Shown: positions 1-11,345 of the stretch, piece after piece
How the letters are laid out: every line of letters starts with the position of its first letter
Position numbering within the stretch: the first letter of the stretch is position 1
Source: Piscicola geometra
Lineage: Eukaryota; Annelida; Clitellata; Hirudinida; Piscicolidae
Direction: 5' to 3'
NCBI GenBank assembly: GCA_943735955.1
Contig: OX030957.1
Span: 1,241,001 to 1,305,000 of the forward strand
DNA length: 64,000 bases
The notes under the pieces: generated by a model
The model's input: the letters and a program-made list of their open reading frames with translations, nothing else
Told to the model about the DNA's origin: nothing
Databases searched by the model: none
Program-made: the position numbers and the translations under genes

Positions 1-583
1 TATAATCATCGAGAATCACAAAAGGCATCTAAATAGCCTTTCAGCTCCTAGCCACACAACCTTTTTCAGAAAAAAACTTCTATATTTGAAAAATTATTTT
101 TATTCTTAAAAATATAGTTAAAAAATATTTCACTCTTAGGTATATAAAAAAATGGCTCAAAATACAATGTTCGTTTTTCCCCTAGACATTTGCCAACTGA
201 AAAACTCGCATGATACAACTCTGTCATTGTTCTAATCACTACAAATATCATTATTTTTATTCAGTTTGCGTTAATTGAATAAAGATTTAGTTGACAAAAT
301 TATTTTGCGCTTAATATAAAAAAAATACTGACTGATGTGTTAAAACAACTGGTAAAAAATAAATTCAAGAGCTTTTTTTTCTACCTACTTTCAGGTCTTT
401 TTAGAAAAATTAATCTTCTTAAGAATGCTTCATTATTCATACACTCCTTTTTAATGCCTCATTAAATAAACTCGTTAATAAACTTAAACTATTTTTTAAT
501 AAAAGTAATAAATTTGTTAAAACAAATATTTTCATTGCATTTCAGACTAACTGCATAAATGTTATAGAATATATGATATTTTT

Positions 584-764
584 ACAAAATATATTTTTAA
601 TAAATATATTTTTACAAAATATATTTTTACAAAATATATTTTTACAAAATATATTTTTACAAAATATATTTTTACAAAATATATTTTTACAAAATATATT
701 TTTACAAAATATATTTTTACAAAATATATTTTTACAAAATATATTTTTACAAAATATATTTTCT
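584..764. repeat. 15-bp AT-rich tandem repeat
   Basis: The unit ACAAAATATATTTTT recurs every 15 bp from 584 (one degenerate copy near 599) to about 764, roughly twelve copies with almost no divergence among the central ones. Because 15 is a multiple of 3 the array reads open as a run of Leu-Gln-Asn-Ile-Phe, which is a by-product of the repeat and not a protein gene. Confidence 0.95.
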
Positions 765-979
765 TATATTTATATTTTTACAAAATATATTTTCTTATAT
801 TTATATTTTTACAAAATATATTTTTTTATATTTATATTTTTACAAAATATATTTTCTTATATTTATATTTTTACAAAATATATTTTCTTATATTTATATT
901 TTTACAAAATAAATTTTCTTATATTTTTATTTTTACAAAATAAATTTTCTTATATTTTTATTTTTACAAAATATATTTT
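749..979. repeat. 31-bp higher-order tandem repeat
   Basis: Continuous with the 15-bp array. The ACAAAAT core now recurs at 749, 780, 811, 842, 873, 904, 935 and 966, exactly 31 bp apart. Each unit is the 15-bp unit followed by a 16-bp spacer containing TTCTTATATTT. Copies toward 979 carry more substitutions (AAATAAATTT for AAATATATTT). This looks like expansion of a compound unit at the edge of the simpler array. Confidence 0.93.
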
Positions 980-1342
980 CTCTACCTCTCGCTCTTGAAT
1001 AAACTAAAATATCATTCACATTAATAGTATCTTTAAATAATAATTAAAAATTATATTTTTATTTTCAACATGAATTTTCAAATTGTTTCTTTGAGGTGTG
1101 GGGCCAGAAACTTTTGGAAGAAATTTACAAATTTGTATAAATAGATTAATTGCTAAAGATCCTACATCATCAAAACTCTAATTCAACATACAGATTCAGA
1201 TTTCAAGAAAAAGTAAATTATTTAAAAGTAACGAAATAAACAATGTACAAATTCTTTCGACGTGCATCTTATGGTCTTCTTTCGCTTCGGTTTTGTTTGA
1301 TCGAGTCATGAACACTTCATGTTTAAGTGATAGTACTGGAGC

Positions 1343-1428
1343 GATGATGATGGTGATGATGGTGATGATGATGATGATGGTGATGATGAAGATGGTGATG
1401 ATGATGATGGTGATGATGATGATGATGA
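1343..1428. repeat. GAT/GGT trinucleotide microsatellite
   Basis: Imperfect run of GATGATGATGGT triplets. Its complement reads open as a serine-rich frame, which I do not regard as coding because there is no sequence complexity outside the repeat. Confidence 0.95.
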
Positions 1429-2045
1429 GACGCTAGCTAGGGAGGGTTTGAGCGTCACACAATCAGCGCCTTTGTACGATTGCGTGTTTTGCAAATATTT
1501 AGTTTAAAAAAAGTTTCTATTTTTTTCAAATCGGGTTTATTCAAAATTATTATTTTTCACATGAATCATAGGATGAGCGTATGATAATATGCGGCACGAT
1601 CTTTTATTTCTAAATTGTTCTCATCAATCTTTCTTTGATTTGTTGAAATATCCTTTGAAGCATGCAGAATTTTTTCCAAAAAAATTGTTTACTTGAAACA
1701 TTTTCTGTTTTTGTTTGATAAACTTTTGCCATAAACTGGGTGCCGAACTAGCGTAGCGGTAAAACGCTTCGCGTTCGTCTCACTAGCGTGGGTTTACTTC
1801 TACCATCCCCATAAGTGCGTCGATGCTCATTTGAACTCATCAGTAAACTCTTTCGCAACATTAATTGTCTGCAAGCATCGTAAAGTTCATTTAGTTATAT
1901 AACTCCAAGTGAAGAATGTATTATTATGGAAAATTCAAGCATAAACATTTAAAATGAATCTGCAATAGACTCAGAATACAATAAATATTTTTTAAATACA
2001 AGGCTAGCATGATATTCAAACAGAAAACTAAAATTACAAATATTC

Positions 2046-2716
2046 AAATATATTTACAAACCAAGAGCGATGAAATGGAAGGTGGAAGAGTTGTGCTGTT
2101 TGAGAGTCGGCCACAAGTCGAAGTTTTTGAGGCTTCTGTAGCTGCAAGTCTGAGCCATCATCGAGCAGAAAATTTTCTGCTCATTAAACGGCTAAATGAT
2201 TTTTTTGATTCCTATGCTTTACGTTCAAAAAGTTAGTTTTTTTCAGATTTAAAAATTTAAATTGTAGTTTAATTGTTAGTTCAATCGTATTGTAAAGGGG
2301 ATTGATGATTATCCTGATAAAATATAAGTTATTTAACAAATTTTCATCATCTAATGCAATAAATTGATGACTTTTGTGGTGCGTTAGATAAAATAGATTA
2401 AAAAATGTTCAAAACATTTTTTGGGGATTTATAATAAAGCAATCTAAGTTTTTTTATAAATTTTATTAAAGTTATTTATTATTTTTAAACCCTATTTATT
2501 TCTCAAGAGAAACTTCGTGTGCCTTTTACTCTTTCAACAAAGGATTTCAAAAAGAATCTTTTATATAAGTGGAATGAATGCAATAATGAGCTTATTCCTG
2601 AACAAGCGTACACACCTATGCCGCTACTCTCCATACCACACGCATGCACAAATGAAGCACTCTTTAGACCCTTCAAAAGCACAGGTTGGAGATCTAAAAC
2701 CCATCATGCTTTTTAG
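2046..2716 (+). pseudogene. Possible P-element/THAP9-like transposase relic
   Basis: Two open segments look more protein-like than their surroundings. The first (to about 2236) contains EASVAASLSH and, further on, LNDFFDS followed by RSK. This resembles the C-terminal part of P-element/THAP9-type transposases, where a Ser-Val-Ala segment precedes an Asn-Asp-x-Phe-Asp helix. It ends at a possible donor (GTTAGT near 2231). The second (about 2515-2716) starts after a possible acceptor and reads LRVPFTLSTKDFKKN, compatible with the region that follows in that family. No terminal repeats, THAP domain or catalytic core were found, so at most this is a fragment. The similarity is recalled from family knowledge and is weak. 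Confidence 0.27.
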
Positions 2717-5700
2717 GTATAAAAAATTCAAAACTAATTCATATAAATATTTAGTGGTTTATAAGTTCCTATTGTTTTTTAAAACAAAATTTACATTTAT
2801 AAATGCAATTTTGATTAGTTTTTAATACAAAAATAGATCTTCAAATATCTCAGTGAATCGAATATATTTAGAGTTCACTGCATTCCCTAGGTGGCAAAAC
2901 TATTTTCAAGTTTTAATGAATGAAAAAATCAAAGTTATACAAAAATAGTTATTCAATTGAAAAGGGTCTAAATTATTTAAATCATTTAAAAACTCAATTG
3001 TTTTGATATTAAAAACATTTTTAGGCTGAAACTTTTACATCTAATTATAAGTTTTTTTGTTCAACACAACATTTTGATATATGATGACTTCTTACTGAAC
3101 ACTTCCTTCAAGACACCGTAAAGATTTTATAAACACACCTGTCAGCATAACTTTGGATCTCATCTCTGTTGTACAATGTAAGATAGGATTTTTTCAAGTT
3201 AATTCAAGACGTTTTCAGTGTTTATTGAGTTTGAAAGAAATATGAAAAGAAAAATGGCGGAACGGTGATTGAGGGCAAGACAACACTGATAAATGTTTTC
3301 AAAATTCATAAGCTACCAGTATTAGAAAGCATACATAACTATGACAAGTGGCAGTGAAAAGTCCAATAAAAATATTGTTAAATTTTTTATCATTAAAAAA
3401 AAGATTTTTTAAATTTATAAATTTTGAAATTTTTCGACACTATCGAAAACTGAAATCAAAAGATCAAAAACTTGGAAGCCTAAAAAAGAGTGAGATCGAT
3501 TTGAAAAATCTAATATAAGTACTAAGTTATTGCAAATAATATTGAGATTGTATGGGTAATAAATGATTGCACTTAATTGTTCAGATTTTAAAAATTTATG
3601 CATAAGTAAGGTGAAAAATTAAAAAGACGAAAAATAAATGTTATAGGTTATCAAAACTGTGATAATGTCGAACAAAACAAACTACCGAGTATTGCTAAGT
3701 GAGCTTGAGGAGTGACGAACATCACACGAGATTACACGAGAACAAATCTAAATTAAAATAAACTTCACAAAATTGGATTAAAAATGGATGAAGATACAAA
3801 ACTAAAATAAGATAAATAAAGAAATCTCTCGTACGCCTATTTCTTCATAAACTCCACCCAACAAGCCAGCACTACGACGATGACTAGGCTTGTAATTTCT
3901 GAAAGTCTTTAGATATAATCGAGCAATGGATTAATGTAGCGACGCTGTAGCGTAACGGTTTAGTTAATGCTGTCTATTAGCCTGTGCAAATGGTTTGATG
4001 TAAAATTACTTATTTTCTTTTCTTTTACTGTGATAAGACCTAAGTTTCGAATGTTTCAAAACATGTTCAACCAGCTTATGCTTTGAGAGATTGTTAAATG
4101 TGTAAAAATATTTTTCAGAAAATTGACAAGAAAAAAAATAACGGGGTGTTTTCAAGTATAATTCAAAAACAACGGCACATAACAACACGCGGAGTGAATA
4201 CTTATTGCTACTTTTAGAATTCAAACGCACAGAAGCGATCTTGCCCTATAATTTTCTTACATATTGTTTGAAGTTTTTGTTGTTGGATCAAAAACGATTT
4301 TAGAAAGTATAATTATAGTTGAATTTGTTTAATCAGCATAGTATGTAAAATTTGCAGTTGTAAGCTAAGATTGAGACTTGAAAGGATATAGAATTATTAT
4401 TATTATTAAATGGTGCCAACCTAATGTTGAATACAAGGATCAATACTGATTCTGAGTACAAATATATTTTGAAATGAAATTTATTTAACATTTGAATTTT
4501 TTTTTTACAAAACCTCTATAGTTTAGTACTTAAAAAATGTTCACTTAGGCAGCTAAAATATTGAAAATTAGATTTAATGTGATGTTAATTTCAAAATCAG
4601 ACATGCAGTACAAATATTAAATTTTTTGAAATATAATTAAGTTACGCGTGGTCACAAAAAGTCTCACTTCTAGCTCCCCCCAAATATAGCTTTAAAAAAA
4701 TTGTGAGAAATTTTGACTACAGTGGTTGTATCTCCAAAAATGCCTTCAATCATCATTAAGCCATCAACGGTATGTACCGCGAAAAAAGCTTTTGTCAGCG
4801 TGAGAATTTCTTTTTGCAAATTCATGACTTACACTCAATTTTTTCCTAGTAAATTTGAAATCTCACAGACTTTTAAAATAATCAAATACTAAATGCAATT
4901 TTATAGAATGAACTCTATAACTTATTACATATTTAATAATCAACAGGTAATTAATTAAAACTCCAGAAACGACAGAAATGTGATAATTCATGCACTCATT
5001 CATCAATGTAGCACATGTTCAGTTAATTTGCATCAATAATGTAAGAATAAATTGCTTGCAATGTTCAAATTTATTCAACTGCATTTTCATACATAGTATT
5101 TTAAAATGTAACTAAACATTAATCAACTATTTGAAGCACAATAATTTAGAAAACATTTTATCGACTTTATCGATTTTGTAACCTTCTTCACGTCACGAGA
5201 AACAGTACGTGTCTGCTCATACAAATCGAGCTGCATGGCGACGGAGAATTAATTAAGAAATGAAATCTGTAATTATCATTTTAGATGACTTGAAGATATA
5301 TCTTCAAATTAACATAAATAAAATCAGAATAAAAAAGAAAGTTATTCTCTTAATTAATTGGATTCTGAACCTTTAGAGGAAAATAACGTTAATGTAAATC
5401 GATTCTCTCTCTCAGTATTACTTTCACAGAATTTAAAAAAGAAAACACTATCACATTATGTAGCTAAAAAAATACGTGAAATTGACCCGTTTAAGAATTC
5501 AAAAAATACTTTGGCCAGTTCAATATGCGACGTTTGCTAAATTATACTAGCTACATTTAAGACATAATTATTAGAAAAAATGTTGTATAACTTTTGTTTT
5601 CCTCGGTTTCAGTTTGTTCTTTTGATCTTATCAAATGTGAGCAATCATTGAACGCAAAGCGCTTTTTCAAAATATCTCTTAAATACCAATGTTAATTCCC

Positions 5701-6599
5701 TTTATATGCGCAGCTTTCTGTGGACTAAACATAAACCGATTCATAAATATGTGGATTCGTCATAAATGTGCAACAATAAAGTGTTTCTAAAGCAGCCATC
5801 GACATTAGAAAGGCATCAAACAATCTCGTGTTATTTTTGTCCCAGCTTTTTTCCTATATCAAACTTGTTAATATCGGCGTTTATGAAATCTATATGTTTT
5901 CAAAATCTTGCATCAGCCTATGTTAGTGTAATAAATTTCATTATTTAAAACCTTTTTTTAAAAGTCATTATTTTTCATTAAAATCTCAATCAAACCCTAT
6001 TGCATCCTGGTACATGCAAAGTCTTGAAGGTTTGAGCCATTATATCCAGTAAGTTTTGAACTGATTTAATTTAAATAAATGAATAATTTAATGTTTACTC
6101 AAAAGTTTTAAATTGTATTCTTAATCATCATTTTTATTTATATCTTTCATGTTTTTCAGAAAACTATAGACCATCTTATGTGGTTCAATGAAACAACAAC
6201 AAGCATATAAGACCGAGTGAAAGACTAATAATATTCAGGAAAACTGAACCGAAAACTTTCTCATGCATTAACATCGTTTACGAAGTTGCTTGAAGGTATG
6301 ATAACGCGACGAAATGGAAATTCTAATAAACCTATTATAGACGTTAGTGGGCCCTAAGACTCTTAGAGCTGAGTTACTTGACGCTTCAGTAGCGATAAAG
6401 TTCATTTGTGAAAATGGCAAAAGTATCGCACTTTAAATATATAAAACAAAGTTTAGTGAGTAAAACGAAAGTCATTACAAGAACCTTTACATTAAAGTAT
6501 GCTAAAGTTACGATGAAAGTGGGCACAATAAACAAAAAATTTACACCACTCATAAACACAAAATGAATATACAAAATTAATTTTTTAGCCAGCTTTAGA

Positions 6600-9313
6600 C
6601 TACTTTCTGCGGAAGAAGGGATGGGCTGACTTTGACCTGCCTCCGTCGTCGTCTCCCTTGCCTTGGTCCACATAACTCCTCGACCGCGCAGTCATCGGCT
6701 TGATGCTCTTGAAGTAGATAAGCAGATAGATTGCTCCAACTGCTAGTGACAATGATGCTACCACGATCAGCATCAAAACCTGATGAGTTTTAAGAAGGCT
6801 TTTTAAATTCAAATGAAGCGCTTATAGTGTTTAATGAAACAATGTTTGAGTAGTAGAACTTGGTATTAAGTTTCAATTAAAAGTTCTTTACACGAAAAAA
6901 CTTAGATGTAGGACTATAAAAGATTTACTTTCGAGTAGTTTCGTGGTTTCTTGCCAAAAATTCTAAATTTATAGACCTAATTAAAACAGGAAAAAAGTGT
7001 TGTGTGGCATGAACAAACTAATATTACTGCGATAACTTTTACAAACGTATAAATGAAAAAACAAAAAACTTATCAAGCAAAATATTTTTTCAAAAAAAAA
7101 GAAATTATTTTTTTCAAATAAAGACTGTATTTTTAAAAGAACAAAAATATAATTTTTCAGAAAAAAGAATATATTTATTCAAATTTTTTTTATATATATA
7201 ATCCATTCCACTGTAATATCTTGTGTTTAAGATAAGATGTGCCTATATAAAACACGTGTTAGTGCGGGCTGAAATAGAATGCAAAATGCCTACAATAAAA
7301 AATATGTGATGCAGATGTGCAAACTCAGAAAACGGGTTACCAAAATAAAGAAAAGATTTTCATTATGCTTTTTATTATTAGTTGATGAATAAATAAAAAC
7401 TGGAAATAGTAAAAGAGAAGCTTTTATAGATGAAATTATTTGAACGTGGCTCTCAGAAGATTCAGCCAAATCGATTCAGAGTAATCAGGTCTTATCTAGT
7501 AATAAAACTTCTTTTAATCATTTGTGACATTAAAATAATGAGCTAGAAAACTATCCAACATTAATTTACTTTTCTAGTTCATCAAGGGCAAATATAACTG
7601 TCCTTAAAAGACATTTTATGTCTCAAAAGGTTTTCCAAATCTAGACGCTGCGACGTATTTATAGTTTAGAAAACAATATCGTTATGCGATTTGATGCATT
7701 AGTTGTGCACCCGTGCAGCGACTTATAAATTAGGTTATTATTAAGCACATGGAAACGTGACTGAAGTCTCAATGAGAAGTTCGTATGCTTAATTCAATTA
7801 CTGCAGTCTCCACTTCTCACTATGACCGTGCCATTACGTTTTCATTATTGCATGTTCCTCTCAGAATACCGAAACTTTCTTAAACTGTAGTTATGCTTTT
7901 TAAACTTTATTTAAAACTTTAAAAAAAGATAAAAATTGATTTTTTAAAAGTTAAGTTAATTCAATAAAAACTCAATACATATTAAATCTTTGTTGGATTT
8001 TTTAGGGTGAGCAAAGTGAAGGATAGAATAGATTTTTTTAGACCTTTTAAACCATGGAAAATTATTGCAATCGTACAAAGAAAATGAAAAAAAGATTCTT
8101 ACAGCCATGGACATCATGGGGTTGTTTTTGTGGGGGAATTGGGTGACGGTGGTAGCGAAGTCTGAAGGGTTTGGTTGGAAATAGGGATGGCTTCCTTCGT
8201 AGTCTTCTTCTGGGTGGATGTACTCTTCTGCGTACATTGATGGCTCTACCGGGTACAGGGTGTTGTTGGAAACATCAGTCTGGTTGGAAAGGATGTTGTA
8301 GGCTGGATGGAAAGCATTGCCATCCAAGAGAGTGGAGATAAGACTTGGCATGCTGGAATGTGCACTCAGTCTGCGGATTTGTTTTATCTGCGTATAACTC
8401 AGATTTGTTTTTAGAGTAAAAATGTGAAAACATTTTAAAGAAATCAAACTCTTTGAAAAAAAAATCTTAGTAATTATTTTTGCTTCAGCTTGAAATATTT
8501 TTGAGAGTATTTGACAGCTTAAAAATATTTGACCATTTTAAAACATTTGATTAATTCTAAGTTACAAACATTTATAAAATGTTTGAAAATTATACGTTTA
8601 ATTTTTAAACAATAAGATCGAGTAAAACTGTCTTTTCCTAAGTTTTTTATTTGAGTTTATACATTTTTAAAATAATGTTGAAACAACTAAATAGTTTTCA
8701 ACAGACCTGCTTTAAAATAAAATACATCCATTTTACTATTTTTAAATAATTTAATCAGATTTTTATATAAAAGTTTATTAATACTCATGGTAGCATTAAA
8801 ACTGTATGAATGAAATAAAATAGGATTAAAATCTGTTTTATGAAATTCCATGTTGCACACTTTTGAATTAAAACATTCATGTTTTTGATATTTACATGCA
8901 ATTTTTTCAAGACAACACAATTTCATGAGCTTCATACACTTTCAATCTTATAATTCCGATTTTATGCCTTAAATAGTTACAAATAATATCTAAATAAATT
9001 TAATGACTAAAAAGGCAGTAATTGATGAGAGGTGATTAAAAAGAAAAATGTAATCACACTCTTTGAAAAATGATGATGTAACACAAGTTCTAAACGCATG
9101 AAAAATTGTTTTTTTTTAAAAACACATTTTATTTAGATACTTTTTAAAAATCATGAATTTTTAAAACTTTGCAGACATTTTGAAAACGTAAAAAAATTGT
9201 TTTCCAATTTTTCTACTTACAAACATTAATCTTACAATTTTAGTGGTGGAAGATGCTAGGATCAATATGGCTGTGGTCAGCAAGATTCGTAGTTTTTCCA
9301 CTATTTCATTCAT
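6600..9313 (-). CDS. Type I single-pass membrane protein, unrecognised
   Basis: Three exons join in phase 0: 9313-9236, 8387-8103 and 6779-6600, giving 180 codons with TAG stop. Exon 1 starts at ATG and encodes a probable signal peptide (LLTTAILILA, residues 11-20). Exon 2 encodes about 95 residues of presumed ectodomain rich in Pro, Asn, Tyr and acidic residues, with potential N-glycosylation sites NQT and NNT and no cysteine. Exon 3 opens with a membrane segment (VLMLIVVASLSLAVGAIYLL, about residues 122-141), then a basic/acidic cytosolic tail with TARSRSYVDQ, a DDDGG patch and C-terminal FFRRK. Both donors are GTAAGA. A second in-phase donor (GTAAGT after 9221) would add five residues to exon 1. 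I recognise no family, so the function is unknown. Exon structure is well supported by phase and composition; the exact 5' end is less certain. Confidence 0.72.
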
Positions 9314-10997
9314 ACTTTCTTTTTTCGCATCTTCTGTTAGCCACGATTAAATCAATTTTGAATTTATTCAAGTTTCCTAATCAAGATGACGCTCATAGTT
9401 AAATTCCCATCTGTCTTTCATGATTACACTTCTGTCGAAAGTATTCCTCATTTGAGTTCGCTCTCAACGGTCAAGAAGTATGCCTAATATTTATTATAAA
9501 AATGAACAAAACTAAATTTTAAAGTAGGATTTATATTTTAATAAAATCATCAATAACCTCTTTTTTATTTTTAAAGCGCTTTCAACCAGTTCTGCCGTTC
9601 TACTGCACCGCAAATAGGCTCGTTTTTACGATCCAGACTCAATTGAGCTTGCATACCAAGCAGCACTCAACTTGTTTGACGCTGCGTCATTTTATTTTTT
9701 AATAAAATAAATTCATGAAAACTCATTTTATCTCATCTATTTGAAGCATAAATCATTCAGGAAGTCTTTGAAAAAAATTGTAACTTTTTTTATTTAACAT
9801 GCATTTCCACTTTAACTAATTTTATTTTTTTCCCTAAATTAAAAAAAGTAAAAATATTTTAATTTTTTTACAAATTCTTCCCTTCATTAAGCGTCAAATC
9901 ATTGTTTAAGACACGCTCGACTAGCGCTCCATTCTCCATGAAAACCAAAGTATTTTGTTTTTATTTTTAAAGAATTTTGAGCAGCTTGATGATGCTCTTT
10001 TTAACTTTGCATATTCCCGCCCTCTGCCTCGACAGACTGACGTCATGTGCGCTTAGTGAACAATCATTTTCATTAAAATTATTATTTAAATGAGCCTTAA
10101 ATTATTAAAATCTCCAGACAATAGACAAGTTTAGACATGCCTCTTCTTTCTTTCCCAATGTTTAGTCATTCTGTAGCTTTATGAAAATGAATAGGAACGT
10201 GAATGAGTTGTGAGGCTTTCTTCAAAATTATGTGCTTTTTTTTCATCTTTAGCTCAAAAAATACTAAATAATATCCTCTTACACATAAAAATTGATCATA
10301 TATCATTTTGAAAGTTATTTTAAATATTTATTCTACGAAATGAGTTTAAATTCAGAGTTTTCTAAACAAATACTTTTGGGAATTTTTTTCAAAAATATTC
10401 ATTTAAAGATATATTTATGCGCCACCATTAGGAACTTGAACCTATTATGGCGGTTTTCAAAAGCTCTACGGTAGGTTTTTAGTTTTGCAGTGTTTTGCAG
10501 ACTACAATAATTGCTCTTGTAATTGCAGAAAGTAACAGCTGTGTTTCTTGCGTCATAACGGCACTTCGAATAATCTATTTCAGGCCTCTGTTATGGTGAT
10601 TGTAACTTATCCTGAATTTAGATTTTTACCGCTATTACACACGAAATTTCGGCCGAGAAAAAATGAAAAAATACGTGCTGCAATACCGTACATTAACACT
10701 TCTTTGCGTGTGAAATATATTTTGCATCCTTATTAAAGATGCCCATAAAAAAGTCGAAATAGAAAAATTTTAAATGCCAGGGAATTGCATGACAATTGAG
10801 TTTCAAGCAATAGATATATGCATAGACGAAAGCGTATTTTGAGTTGAAACGATGGAATCTATGAATTTATAAAAACTTAAATGAATCAACTGCCGTTAAG
10901 ATGTCTTCAGACAAATTTTAATGTTTGAACAAAAATATTCTCAAGATATGTTGCCATGCTGCTCGAGTAGTGAAAAAATTTTATAGGATGAATGAGC

Positions 10998-11345
10998 CAT
11001 GGGCGGCAATCCTGGGGTCCAGACTCTCCACTTTTTGGTAGTGAAGGGGTCCGCTTTAATGTGAACCCCCCCCCCTTTTTTTCAATAAAAACATTTTGAA
11101 ACTCTTGTTTTGATGCCAGCACAATCGTCAACCATGGTATAAAACAGAATGTTTATATAGTAATACATTGTGAGTATGTGTAGTTGTCTAAAACCAAACT
11201 ATTCTTTTCTTAATTAAATATTCATATCAAAAAAGAAGTTTAAAATGTTTTTTAAGTGGGGTGAGGGGAAGTCCGAACTCCCCCAGGATCGTCCATGCTG
11301 GTAGAACCCCCCCCCCTCAAGATTTGCAGCAGATCGCCGCCCCTG
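10998..11345. mobile_element. hAT-like MITE, non-autonomous
   Basis: The stretch is bounded by CATGGGCGGC on the left and GCCGCCCCTG on the right, whose complement is CAGGGGCGGC (9 of 10 matches). CAGGG-type ends are typical of hAT elements. The flanks GAATGAGC (10990-10997) and GGATGAGC (11345-11352) match at 7 of 8 positions, consistent with the 8-bp hAT target duplication; the right boundary is ambiguous by one base. The 348-bp interior is unusually GC-rich, has no open reading frame, and contains two C-homopolymer tracts (near 11067 and 11308) inside related segments. Confidence 0.6.

Larger units (their letters stand above)
1..6599. other. Gene-poor AT-rich stretch
   Basis: I find no supported host gene here. 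The stretch holds tandem repeats at 584-979, a GAT/GGT microsatellite at 1343-1428, weak tRNA-like sequences near 1741-1830 and 3936-3995, and a possible transposase relic at 2046-2716. Other open frames are short and AT-driven, without domain signatures or convincing splice partners. Confidence 0.6.

Noticed and set aside
573..998. 141-codon open frame with repeated Leu-Gln-Asn-Ile-Phe
   Set aside because: Produced by the 15-bp and 31-bp tandem repeats; no complexity outside them.
1306..1494. Serine/proline-rich minus-strand frame
   Set aside because: Translation of the GAT/GGT microsatellite.
5358..5948. Two 60-codon plus-strand frames
   Set aside because: Low-complexity, no conserved motifs, no consistent splice joining.
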